Source of the DNA: Pegea sp. RAD2-039
Taxonomy: Eukaryota; Chordata; Thaliacea; Salpida; Salpidae
DNA: 64,000 nucleotides
NCBI GenBank assembly: GCA_034620365.1
Contig: JAQGEQ010000179.1
Coordinates: 1-64,000, forward strand
Reading direction: 5' to 3'
The position numbers and the translations under genes were made by a program. Numbering within the stretch: position 1 is the first letter of the stretch; every line of letters begins with the position of its first letter. Shown here piece after piece: positions 49,610 to 62,289 of this stretch. The notes below the pieces were generated by a model. The model was not told the DNA's origin, made no database searches, and saw nothing but the letters and a program-made list of their open reading frames with translations.

Positions 49610-50250
49610 TCATCTTCTCTCTGATATTATTTTGTATTTGGTTGCTATAAATCGCACTAATGGGTTGAATAAGATAAATATGTTCTTTACATTTCACCTT
49701 AAAATGATCATAACTAAATCTAGTAATAAAATAGACATCAATAAAACTTTTGTGATAAAAATGTAAAAATTTATGAAAATAAATAACTTTTTTCTTTCTA
49801 TCTTTGAAAGACTCATTGAGAGCTGACAAAAGATGATTGAAGCCCCTGGTTTAACTAATTTAGTATTTTTTTTCAGAAAGTAATCCCTCCATAAACTTCC
49901 AATTTTGATTGAAATCTTGGAGCAATCAGTTCTGATGAAGAACAAATAACTTTTTTTTTTGCTAATTACCATATTTTCGATATTAACTTTTATTTTTAAA
50001 ACACCGCTGTGAGAAAGTTGAAGACAGAAGTAGTTCACAAAAATCCGATAATCAAATTTGCGATAAAATTTGTTAAAATTTCAGATATTATTTGAGAAAA
50101 ATGAGAAGAATTAAAATTGTATCAACTTGTTAGATTGTCATTTATACACGAGGTCAGTCAAGATGAATACAATCTTAAACAATAAATCGAACCAACCAAA
50201 CAGAAAAAGAAAAGAGTTAAAAAAGAGCTGTCAGAAGAAGTAGGATCATA
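49610..50250. other. Intergenic between RT relic and TPX2 3' end
   Basis: No gene recognised. Open frames of 77-114 codons on the minus strand at 50038-49596 overlap each other and show no motif. Possibly TPX2 3' UTR near 50150-50256. Confidence 0.4.
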
Positions 50251-50256
50251 TGATGA

Positions 50257-53096
50257 TCATTTGTTAAAACGAGTAGAAAATTTTGGTGTTTTTGGAACTG
50301 TTAGTGATTTGCTACTTTTAGCAATTTCAACAGGCTTATATTTAGTGATTGGGTTCGCACGCGTCACCAGCTCCTTGCGCAATCTTTTTACTTCTTCTTT
50401 ATCTTTTTCTTCTTTTTCATTTTTTTCTTCTTGTGAAATTGCTTCTTGAAATAATCTCGCTTGTTCCATTTCCTGATCGTACTCCTTCCTCTTTTCTGCG
50501 CGAGTCTCTGAGTGGAGCTCGATGTCTTTGGGAACTAAAAGTGTTGGATGAGATAAGAAAATGAGGATTATATGAAGATACCTGTAAAAGATGAATGATT
50601 CAGTTTCGGCCTCCAACCATCACCTTGAACTATCTTCTCAATGTTCGTATTTGCCTTAAAAACTCTTTTTTCTTTATCTTCCGCTTCCTGGACTTTCAGC
50701 TGAAAACATCAAATCTGATAATCAGCTGTTTATTGAAACCAACAAGGTTCGATTCAAGCAACAAATTTACAAGAATCAAAAAAAGTAGAAAACGCAACTA
50801 GAATCAACCAGACAAACCTTCTCTTTAGTGACTTCAATGCGGGCACCAACTCGCTTCTCGATATTTTGCTGAAATGGTTGAGGTTTGGTGGGCGCGATCT
50901 GAGCTTTTTCGGGGACTCCAGTAACTTTATCTGTATCAGGAAGTGGTTGAGCCTTGAAAGCGGAAGCCAACTACAAAAACGACCATTTTATCCACATGCA
51001 GCAGAAACGGACTAATCGTCACTAACCTTGCGTTGTTCTTCAATCTCTTGGCGAATTTTATTTTCTTTTTCCGCAAAACGATCTCGATCAGACTGATCAA
51101 AGTTGAACGGCTTGAAGGAGGTGGGACCTCTATTAGCTTGCTTCACTATCTTGCTCGTACTAACACCAGAACGAGTTTTATAAGTTTCTTTGAAGAGCAT
51201 TTTGGGTGGTGTCGATGGTACACGAGGGACACGGACAGGTCGGCCTTTCAGTGCAAAGTTGGGACTCTTGGGTCGTGTCAAGGGAACTTCTGACTTCTTC
51301 TCGCTAGGCTGTTTAAACGATCATTAGTAGATAGATGTCAGCAATGGAGAGAGAGGCACCTGTACGGTGTTGCGAACCGCTGCAGGAACGGGATTAGCTT
51401 TGAAAACTTTAGGTACCACTTCAGTTGGTTGTGACTTGAAACTTGATGATCTAGTTACTTTCAGAAAGTTGAAGCCAATTGGAACTGTACTAGGTTTCTT
51501 TGGAACCGCTTTTAGTTCATCAGCCTTCAGCAACAGCTTCTTGTTGGCTGGTTTAGCATGAAATTGATTCCTAGAGATAAATTAGTTAAAAACGAGCTTT
51601 TTATATTCAGATTTTTCCTACATCTTCATCTCTTCCACTTCCTGATCTTCTTTATCTTGTTGACTTTCTACATGAGCAGTTCGAGATCTTGTGTTACATC
51701 TAAACTTTGGAGTTTGGGGATGAGTCATCTTCAATGCTTTCATTGGCTGAGGTTTTGCTGAAAGAATTTGCTTAAAAACTGTCGAATTGCATCCCTTGAA
51801 AACCCACTATTTACAGTTCGTTTAGAAGATACACGAAATCTTGCTGGAGTTTTCTTTTGAAAATCTTGAATAGCTTTAGCGGTTGATACAAATGAGCTAG
51901 GCATTGCTTGATCTACTTTACGTTTGCGGTTGTTTGATTCACCAAAACTAAATGGTTGTGGGACAGTTGGTTTGGGCACATACTGAAGTTGAAACAATAT
52001 TAACTGAATAGAAGATGAGTCGAAAGACTTACATTAGTTAAAGTCTTTTTTCTTAAGTTTTTATCAAATGACATTTCAGAATCCTTCCTGGTTTGCATCG
52101 AATGTTTCTTCAAACGTTTGTCACTTGAAAAGTTGAACTCTGTAAAGAGTAAAGTTTGAAGCTGTGAACAGATAATGTTGGATGGTTGAACCTTGTACTT
52201 GAGTCACTTCTACTGTTCGTATCTTCTTCTCAGGGACTCTATACAACATCTCATATGATTTCTTAGATTCTTCTTTAATCCTTTCAGCATTTTTTCGAGC
52301 TATTTCGATTTCCTCTAATTCTCTTTCTTCAGCGGACACTAATCCTGATCTACTGCTACAACTTGCAATTGATATATTGTTTTGAGTTGAAGCATTGAGT
52401 CTCATTTTATGGTGACGATTTTGCTGAAGTTTTTTCCAAGTTTCTGTTTTTCTAAAAACAAAATTTTCATTGAGATGTAAATGATTAAAAGTTTCATCTA
52501 TATGTGCAAATAATTACTGACTGATAATTATGAAACTGATGAAAAAGAAGTTTTATTTTTATTTATTCACAATCTCTAAAACAATAAAAATAAATCTACA
52601 AAATATAATAGAAATAAAAAAACTTATTCAAACTTTGATTTTTGTTTTGTTTCTAAATCTTTTTGAAATAAATTTGGTTCCTCAGCTTCTTCATTATTTT
52701 TTTCTAATAATAAAATCAAATTCATAATTTAAAGAAATGTTAAAATCATAAAATAAACTTATTAAACTGACAATATTGAAACTATTAAAATAATAAACAT
52801 GGAAGAAATGAAAATAAGATTTATCAAAATACATAATAATTATAATGTTGTCATAAAAACAGAGCTTTAAAAAAAATAAATAATTGTAAAATACACAAGA
52901 ATCTTTAGAAAATACTGATTTTAAACATTCTTTATTTAAATCAAGTTGTTTGCTTGAAGCCTATTTCTAAAATCAAATTACCAAAATATGATTCTGGATC
53001 TTCCATCTCTTTATCCAGATTATCAAAATCTAAATATGAAGGGGCATTAAAATCCCAATTAGGGTCTTTCTCATTTTTCTCTTTCTCAGAATCCAT
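50257..53096 (-). CDS. TPX2: Spindle assembly factor TPX2, multi-exon
   Basis: Microtubule-associated protein that activates Aurora A and nucleates spindle microtubules. Exons read on minus: 53096-52982, 52703-52634, 52451-52199, 52137-52033, then 51982 onwards with more exons down to the TGA at 50259-50257. The N-terminal WDFNAPSYLDFDNL and DPESYF match the Aurora A-binding segment of vertebrate TPX2. Family repeats follow: PKPTVPQPFSFGESNNRKRK with DFQKKTPARFRV, then KKPSTVPIGFNF, KSPNFALKGRPVRVP, FKPFNFDQSDRDRFAEKE, FKAQPLPDTDKVTGVPEKAQ, and the TPX2 tail MEQARLFQEAISQEEKNEKE and RLRKELVTRANPITKYKPVE, ending KFSTRFNK. One intron near 51800 is only about 44 nt by the frame-consistent reading. 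The region between exons 1 and 3 is the weakest part of the model because it uses a GTTTG donor. Confidence 0.92.
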
Positions 53097-53099
53097 AAC

Positions 53100-55860
53100 A
53101 TAAATTCGAATAAAACTTTAATAAACTTAAATAAATAAGCTGGAATAAACTAAAACCTTGAGAAAAAATGAAACATTGTAGAAAAAATATAAAGAGAAAA
53201 ACTTTAATTTAAGATTGATTTTTATTAAATAAATTAAGTCACAATTATTTAGGATAAAGTCTAATAATAGGTTAATAATTTAATAAATAAGTTAATATTT
53301 TTATAAAGCTTAAGAGAGCTACATTTATATCTAAAATATATTTTTATAAAAATTATAACTTTATGAACTAAATAATATTTAATAAAATAAAAATTCAATA
53401 AGTTTTAAATTCCTTTTAAAGACTTATATAAAACAAAATTAATTTAGTAATATTGCTACTTAACATACATCAAATTCCAAAGAAAAATTATAACAAAAAG
53501 TTAAAACAAAACATAATTTACAATATTAAATTATGATACTAATTTTCTGCAAAAATAAGCAAACTCATTTTCAAAACTGCTATCTAAACGTCATCGAAAA
53601 ATGCAAATTAATAATATAATTAAACAAGAATACTTCTTAAACTAATCAATTCATTTATAAGTTACAAGATTAAATTGTGTCAGAAACCCTAAAATCTATC
53701 GAATGTGATAAAACCTAGACATTTTATAGATTTAAGTTTCAGAGATTTCACAAAATTACCGCCAACATTATATGGTATTCGTTCAAAAACTTTTTTAATT
53801 CAAATATAAATAAAATGAAATAACTTAATTTCACAAATTTTTAAGTGTATAATTAATTATAATTAAAAATCTCTCATGACTATTAAAATTATAAAAATAT
53901 ATTATAATACAACAAAAATTCAATAATCAAATAACACTTAATACACTACTATTAAATTTCTCAAAAACAAAGTTTAAAAAAAATTATCTAAAAATATTTT
54001 TATGCTTTTAGTAGTTGTGAAAATAATATTTATCAGTCTAGAATTTTTGTTAATACATAAAATGATTATCATTTTCTAATTTTCAAAGAATTTGCTGGTG
54101 AACAACTACATAATGACAGACTCAAAAGTGCACACTTTCAATTTTCTCGCTATATAAACGGTAAGGGTAAATTCAGTGAGTTAAAAAACTACCAGCTTTA
54201 TCTTTTTGCACACTTACAGCTCCTAGAAAAGTGCTTAATAGAATCCTACTATGTAGAGTAAAAAATATTGTAGTGTAAAAATATTTATTCGTCTTTTCTT
54301 TTTTTAGGTCAAAAACTTAAAAAAATAGCTTTTAGAATAAGATAATTTGCATTAAATAGTTTCTCAGCTGTTAATGTTCTTATAGGGCAAAAAATATTTC
54401 TATAATTTTCTTCTCTTTTTTGGTACTTTCAAATCAAATTCAAGCTTTTGGCTTGGCTACACATAAGAGCAACTTTGAAATTTTTACGCCTCAGAATCTT
54501 TTTTAGTTGTTAAGTTTTGCTTCTCCAACAAGAAAAATACTCGACAAGCACAAAGTTATATAATTAAGTATTTTCAAACTAAGATATATCAGGGAGCAAA
54601 ATTCCAGGCTAAACTTTACTTTTTTATAAGGACTGGTTGATTCCTAGCAACCAAGTTTATCAGTGAGTGAGAATAAAATCAATATTTTTCGATTGATGCT
54701 GTATTTTGTTTAAAAAAAAAACAATAAAACATTCAAGTTTTTCCTCAGAATTAATTTACATGCCTGAAAAAATTGTTTTTGAGTTTATTTACACCACGCA
54801 AATTATTGAAATTTCACAGCCAATTGATAACAGCTATTTTTAGGTAACTTCATGTTGAACAGAAGAACGTTGTAAATGTGACAATTTAAGTCTTCTACCA
54901 AACCTCTACTTACATTGATAAAGATTTTTGAGAAGCTTCTAACTAACAAAAAGTATTTAAAAAGTTGCTTTGTTGTGAGTAATTTTGACCACGAAACATT
55001 TATATTGAAAAAAAAATTTCTAATTATAATTTTTTTACATTTCAAAGTGCTAAATCGACTGTAAAACGCTTGTTTAATTCGTCAGATTTTTATCGCGCTC
55101 ATAGACTAAAGTAAATGTACTTTATTAAAAGCAACTTGAATGAAAGTTGCAACACGAAATAAACCTCGATTAGCTTTGTGAAGGTAACTAATCGTGCAAT
55201 GTCAAACAAAACTATTAGTTTTTGTAACTAAAATTAACCAAGAACTATTTGCTTTAAATATTTCAAGTAAGTCCTGTAAGTTTAACATCTAATCAATTCT
55301 GAAATTTTGTTTGATAAGATCAGGAAAAACTGCTAATTTTAAAATTGTTCTTTTTAATCATTTAACTTCGTTTAAAGATAATTAAATTACCTTTTAACTA
55401 TTTGAAACTAACATCCAATTAACTATTGCAGAAGAATATTTTTGCAACAAACAAGTAACATTCTGAAATAATAAATTAAAATATAAAAAAAATTCTGTTT
55501 TGTAATTCAACAACACCGTCGGATAAAGAATTGACCAACGACAAACCTAATAAAGAGATTTGAGATTGAATAAGGCAAACAGTTGTGCATCAAAACAGAA
55601 TTGCTCTATCAAGCACAAAATCGAAGGCAGTGGACATAGTAACCGCTGGATGAAGTATCCCGACGAAAAGGTTTCGCTGAAGATGACGCAAACTTTCATG
55701 TCAAGCACCTTCTTTTCATCGTCCTTTACCGAGCATCACAGGATAGAGTATTTTCAAGGAGTTGATAAAAGTACAGTTTGCTTCTCACAAAAAGGACTTA
55801 TAAATAAGCAATAAAAAATCGAAAACAAACTGCTGATTTGTCAGTGAGTATAAAAGTGAG
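53100..55860. other. Intergenic, AT-rich, with one less AT-rich patch
   Basis: TPX2 promoter side on the left. 53100-55480 is A/T-dominated with no gene. 55500-55980 is less AT-rich and contains a plus frame (55560-55814, 84 codons) without recognised motifs; because it lies just 3' of ATAD2 on the opposite strand it is more likely ATAD2 3' UTR. Confidence 0.45.
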
Positions 55861-55990
55861 GAAAAGAAAGTACTTCGACAGAAAATTGAAGGTTGGTGAA
55901 AGTTGCCAACAGCAAAAAAGAAGCTTTCAATGTAAAGATCAAAGTGAAAGCAACAAGATCAGCTTTCTGAGCAACAAAAGAAGGGGTCCT

Positions 55991-58900
55991 TCAGTCATCT
56001 GCTGAATCTTCAACCTCGTCATCTTTAAATTCTTCAACTACTTGTTCGATTTCCTGCAGAAGATAAAAAGTCATTAAAAGACCCACTCATCTAATCAGAA
56101 AAACCGACTTCTAATAACTCCTTCTTATCGAGGATACTTCTGTGCTTAGCAACTAAACGCGACAAACGCGAGAAGGCATAGATGAGATCGACTCTGGTAA
56201 AGTTTGCAGTGTTCTGTGGACAATGGAAGTTGAACATGTGACCCACAAAACAAGTGAGCGGTTACTTTGAGACAAAGCTGTAACAGTTGATCGACTTTGA
56301 TAGAGTTGACGATTACTTTGGGTGCAGGAGCTTGTTTCGAGTTACTATTGTCCATGAACGAGCAATTACTCCGCTCTGCCTCACGTGATAACAAAGCAGT
56401 CCGTCTCTCGGCTGTAGAGTCTAATTCAACAGAAGATAGAGAATTAGTAAGAGCAGATGATGAAGATGCTGTATCGAACCTTCTATTGAGTTTTGACTAG
56501 ATTCGCTGTTAGTTCCAGCGAATGAGTTGTTTGAGATGAGGCACTCGAAACCACCCTCGTCTTTGAGGTTAGCCATGTCAGGTAAAACTGTATTCTCGTA
56601 ATCATTAGACAAATCAGATCCAAATGATGATTGATTCAACGATTCGGGGAATTTAGAAGATGATTGTGAGTTGGCTTCATCATTGATCGATTGTAAGCTG
56701 TGTTCGTTACCATCTATCTTCGGATCTTCAACACCTTCGATAATCACTTGAGTTTTCTTCTCTGTGGATTTTCTCTTTCGAGGCCTGCCTTTTTTTGAAG
56801 ATTTACTTCTTCTGGAATGTCTTCTAGTTGTTTTAGACTCAGTTGACACGTTACTGATAGATTCTACAAAAGAGCAGTGAAAATAGGATGATTTAGTTGA
56901 GGTGGACAGATGTACCTATGACAGGTAGATGGCAGCTGGACTTCAGAGGCGAGTCCTCGTTATCAACATCTACTTTAAGCTCTGAATGAATGGAAATATT
57001 CACAGCAATCCACTTAAACATTTCCTTAAATTCATCGGTCACTTTCTCTTTCAAGGTACTCGCGGCGTAAACTTTCAAGATTTTTGCTGCGCTTCTCAAT
57101 TTACGATCTATAAAAAGGAAATCCACTTTAATGAAGAGTAGAAAGTTGAGCAAGTTTTACAGCAGCCTCATTTCTTTTATGTTCATATTTCATGTTAAAT
57201 GATTGAATTATGTCAAACATCAACTCAACAAACCTTCTGGATGCGTTTCAGGATTGTATAGAAGACAGTTTGCGCAAATAAGATTGATGTCAGTGAGATA
57301 TGTTTCCACATTCAAATAACCAAGTCGTTGAGCTCTCGACTTCATTTGTTGCAAGCACATAGGCGTCTTGACAAACGAAAGATAGTCCGGTACCTCTGTC
57401 AAGTTAACCGGAGCCACAAAGTGCTGAAGAAGCAGGTTTAAGATGATTGAAGCAAATGACAATCTCACATCAACCTTGAACTGTTCATTCTCCATTAAAT
57501 GATCAAGATGTTCAAGAAAGAATTTCTGGGTTTTCAGTAAAGTTTTTTGTTTATTTTCAGATGAGCTATGAGGTTTTTTAGTTGAAACTTGAGTTGAAAC
57601 TGAAACCACTCGCGTGTTACTCATTGCTGCCATCTAGCGCTCAAATCTTGTTACCTTTTCGTCGAGTAGATTTGATGATTGGTGGTCTGTACAAAAATCG
57701 AGTGAATATTGGACTGATCAGTTCGCGCTGTTGCTTTTCTGTCATCTTCGGCATCTTATAATACTGAGCAATTGTTTTACGCATTTGATAAGCGAGATTA
57801 GAAATCATTGAATCGCGTGGCACGCTGCTGGTTGCTATAGAGAAAAGAAGTGTAAATAAAAATAGTTACGAGTTGATGATGACAGACCGAGAAGAAGGAT
57901 TTTTGCCGATTCTGGAATCTTTAGAACTGCTTCTTCCCAAATATCAAGTAGTGTTTGAGGCGCATGTTCATAAAAGCGATCGATATTCGGCATATAAATG
58001 ACACTAGGTTCAGATTCAACTGCGGCACTTACAGTCTGGTTGTAGAAACAAGTCAGTAAAAAGATGCTGGCAGCGAGTTTGTACCTCGATAATATTTGAC
58101 CCAGTGATGTTGATCCCTAAAGATGTGTTGTAAATAGTCGAAGAGTTGATACAGTGAACACTAAAGCCATCAAGGTCGTGTAAGAGAGCTGGAATGAGGT
58201 ACTCATTGACCCCACAACCTTCTTCGCCGTATATTAGTACTCGTGGACGGCACACAGCAAAGCTTCTGTGGATTAAAACTATTGCAACAACTTGTGTCAA
58301 TTAGTGATCGAAACCTAATCGGGAAGCCTTCTTCGTCACTTGAGTAGTACTCATCACTATCACTGTTGTATAAACGTTCATATAGGGGATTGCCTTTATT
58401 AGCTTCTTGCAGAATTTTTGAACGTTCTGATCAGAAGGTAATTGTGATGACAGCTTTGGTTTTAATTTGATGATCTTACTGTTTAATACTGGTAAGACTT
58501 CTGCAGTTTTCTTTAAGACATCATTTAATTCTTGTTTATAAACAGCTTCGTATTGTGCTGGAAGCGGTTTTACTGCAGTTGTATTCACCTTTCTACTATG
58601 AGATTTCATTTTCTGTAATTGTTCAATGATTAATGGAAAGTTTATTTTTCTAACCAAGTACTTACTCTCATGGCTCTTTTAAAATGATACCTCTCAACAT
58701 TCATCACATTGTCCACACAAATATTCAACTGTTTTCTAGTTTTATAAATTTCTGGATATGTTTCGCGTAGCACATGCAAAGCAGCTTCAGTACAAATTCC
58801 CTACAAATCAATTGAGTCGAATTAAATCGAACCGAAACATTGACAAGTTACACAAACCATTATATCAGCACCGGAATATCCAGCCGTGTGGTTGGCTAAC

Positions 58901-61900
58901 CAATCAAGTAGCTTATCACTCAGTCCTGGTTTCCAAGAATTAGTTTTAATTTGAAAGATGTGTCGACGAGTCTATTTAAAACTAACTAAGCTAACAGCTG
59001 ATTATTTAACAAATTTACTTCTTTATCAGGTAAAGGAAACTCAAATTCCAAATCAAATCTTCCCGGTCGTCGCAAAGCAACATCAATAGCACCGATACGG
59101 TTCGTCGCACCTACGATAGTGAAGGTATAGACAGAATAGGCGGGAAGTGGTGTAAACTTACCGATGACAAGAACTCCTGTGCAGGTTTTTAAGCCGTCCA
59201 TTAAATCCAACAAAGTAGCGACTATTGTGTTGTGCAAGTTCTGGATATCTCCACACGAACGAGTAGGTGCTAGTCCGTCTATTTCGTCAATAAAGATTAT
59301 GGAGGGCTTACATTTAACCGCCTGATAATAACCACGTGGTTAAAAGTAGATTGAGAGATGTGTTACAACAAACCTGTTGAAATAAGCGCCTAATGTATTG
59401 TTCCGATTCACCAAACCATCTACTTAAGCATTCAGATGCTTGCAAGGCAAAAAACGCCACCTTTAAACCTTCTTTTGAAAATTCGTTGGCTAATGCGCGG
59501 GCTATGAGTGTTTTGCCTGTGCCAGGTGCTCCATGGAACAACAGACCACTGATAAATAAGATGGTTACGGAAATATCGGATGATAAGAGAGGGAATCAAC
59601 CGTTGTGGAACGATTCCAGAGCCAGTGAAGAACTGGTCGTAGAGACAAGGAAAGTTGATGGTTTCCTTCAACTTTTGAATCAGATTTTTCATACCTCCAA
59701 TGGAATCGAACGTCACCTTTAATCATTGAAATTGTTGAAACATTTGATTAGTACTAGATACAAACTAACAGTAGGGTCAACTCCTTCTTGTTGGATGTCG
59801 ACGATTCTTTTTGAACGTTGACGAAATTCGTTTTTAGACATATTTAAAGGAAGACATCTGTAAGATTAAATTAGCGAGTTTTGAAAGTGAGTAGGAAGCG
59901 AGTGAGCGAGGTTTGAACAATAATATTTACATCAAGTCACTGTTTGCTCAATACAAACAAATGCGTATTAGAAACCTGTTTCAGCGAATCAGAAATCAGA
60001 TTGATTTGGTGGTTAAAAAGTAAGTTTGCAAATATTTTGATCAAAAGATAATTCACAAAATTTTATCAGAATAATTTTAAAATAGGTTCAAACAAGAACT
60101 AAATTAAAAACAAATGTTGAAAAGTTTCTTTCAAAGTAAGAAGAAAGTCACCGAAAATAAACAGATAATTATTTGTTGAGCGAGGCAAGAGAAATCTGAT
60201 CAGTGATTTTTATCAACTAACAAAATTCAGAAAACGAATCACACACATCGCCATGAAAATTGTCACAACTCGCTAGCTTAGCGCCTTCGGCAACTAACCA
60301 AAAGGTTTAGTTACAATTGGTGAAAAGGGTTTTATGCTCAAAGCGCCAAATTAGCCCAACTAGTGACTTGAGAGTGCATTCTCTCAAACAACTGCTGGAG
60401 TCAACCGAGTTCATACCAACAGCAATTAAATGAGAAGTAACAAACATACCTCATTTCTTCCTCGTTATCAGTAGGAGCAGCTGGTTTCTAGAAATTTGTT
60501 GAAAAGATTAAATTGAAATCTAACTCAGCAAACATCTTACTCTATTGGGACCTCTTTGCATTGGTCGATGTTCGTTTCTACTTGAATATATCGAGTAGTC
60601 GGTATCATTGTAACTAGCTACAAAAAGAAGTCAGCGAAACATGAATGAATGATTGGAAGCAACTTACCTGACTCGTATCGATCAACAAGTGTTTTTCCTG
60701 GTTTTCGTTGTCGAAAAAAATATCGACCACTACACATCGAAGGGTCTTTGATCTCATCGTCTTCTTTACTGCTGTCAGAAACTAAACAAGATCAAGAAGT
60801 AAACATGTGAAGAGTTGCCAGCCGAACCATCCAAACCTTCCTCGTCTAGTTCTTCTTCAACGATATACTTCTTGAGTCTATTTGATCTTCGAAGCACCAC
60901 GATAGAGTGATCAGGAGACGTGGGTTTCTCATCATAAAAAACCTTACCCTTACGCTTCCTACCTTTTATATTTTGATAAATATCAGGACCTCTATTAAAC
61001 TTGCTCTGTAAAATAAGAGATGAAGACAAATTTTGGTGATTTTACAGAGATACTGACCATATCGGCTGGGTCCTCGCCTTGTGCTTTAAGTAAGCTACGT
61101 ACCTCTCGATCTTTATAAGTTCGCCGTCCACTAAAACAAATTGTGATAATTGAAACAGTCGACTGAGTTATGACAAAGTAGTTACTTGGTTAGTTTGCAT
61201 GGAGCAGTTTCAACTGAATTGTCCCCATCAGAATCTTGCGAATCAATTTTGAACTCAGATGTTTTATCTGCCAGCATTAAAAAATTTAAAAAAATACTAG
61301 TATAAAGGTGAGCAGTATGATTGTGACTTTAATAAATAACTGTTTACATCATTATGGAACTTATCAAGAAACTTTTCTCTAGAGTAAGAAAATACTTCAC
61401 CAGATTTAGATTTGGATTCACTAGTTTCAGGAGAGCCTATTCCCTCATCACCATCAGTACTTTCAGCATAATTAATTCGTTGATGTCTGTATAAGAATAA
61501 TCAGTTTCATGTAAGTACTTTTTAAGTAGGAAATCAAAACAGATGAAAATTATAAAATATTCACTTTTATTTATAAATTATATTATAAATAAAAAAAATA
61601 ATTTGAGTGGAAATATTAACTAATATATATCAAGTGGTATATACAATTGAAGTTTTGCAATTAGAAATCCTAAAAGTTGAAAAAGTAGTGATTATGATTA
61701 ATAATAAATAATAAGACTAAACTAAAGTGAAACTATAAAATGCTTGAATAGAAAAACTTTATTTTGTTGAAACATAACTTAAAAACAAGTCATCAAAACA
61801 ACTAAATCAACAAACAAGACAAATAAGTCAATGAAATATGACCTAGTTTTGCTGTTAAGCTTAAAGATAGGAAAATCATCTTGATCTTCCTGATCATTGG

Positions 61901-62270
61901 ATAAATCTTCCTGATCATTGGATAAATCTTCCTGATCATTCGATAAATCTTCCTGATCATTTGATAAATCTTCCTGATCATTTGATAAATCTTCTTGATC
62001 ATCTTCAGACAGAAACTTAGCTTCATTTAATGTCGCCAACTGCTGTTATCAATCAATTAGTTTTAATCAAGATCCATTTTATATAAAAAATAATTCAATA
62101 TAAAAAATAAAGTTTAAAGATTTGTGAACACTGAATATAATAAAATTAAAACATACCGATTCAAGAGAGACATCATTAGCTTCTTCTTCATCTGATTGTG
62201 AATCTTCTTCTTTTCCAAATGAACATCTGGGACTCAGGTTATTTTTAGCATGCCTTCTTTTTGAATGCAT
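55991..62270 (-). CDS. ATAD2: Bromodomain AAA+ ATPase ATAD2, multi-exon
   Basis: Chromatin-bound hexameric AAA+ protein of the ATAD2/Yta7 family that reads acetylated histones and handles histone turnover. Order from the N-terminus: acidic region (62270-61780) with a 21-bp repeat; Arg/Lys-rich SGRRTYKDR and MCSGRYFFRQRKPGKT; AAA domain 1 starting VTFDSIGGMKNLIQKLKE, Walker A HGAPGTGKT (59540-59510), FGESEQYIRRLF, Walker B IIFIDEIDGLAPTRS (about 59300-59260), and NRIGAIDVALRRPGRFDLEF; lid GICTEAALHVLR; AAA domain 2 with PRVLIYGEEGCGVNEYL, whose Walker A is degenerate as is usual in this family; bromodomain 57560-57240 with VPDYLSFVKTPMCL and ICANCLLYNPETHPEG, keeping the acetyl-lysine Asn; and the acidic C-terminus EVEDSADD. 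A 51-nt intron interrupts the bromodomain. GTTTAG lies 4 nt before the ATG. Confidence 0.95.
61887..62003 (-). repeat. 21-bp tandem repeat in ATAD2 acidic region
   Basis: About five and a half units of ttcctgatcattggataaat+c on the plus strand, coding on the minus strand for the heptad DQEDLSN repeated. Units differ by single bases (ttgg, ttcg, tttg). Stays in frame, so copy number changes would add or remove seven acidic residues. Confidence 0.95.
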
Positions 62271-62289
62271 ATTTCTAAACAGGAATTAA

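Noticed and set aside
49596-50038. Overlapping minus-strand frames of 77 and 114 codons
   Set aside because: They overlap in different frames, lack motifs, and do not join TPX2 exons; treated as noise.
55560-55814. Plus-strand 84-codon frame between TPX2 and ATAD2
   Set aside because: No recognised motif, short, and lies where the ATAD2 3' UTR is expected. Kept as unexplained rather than called a gene.
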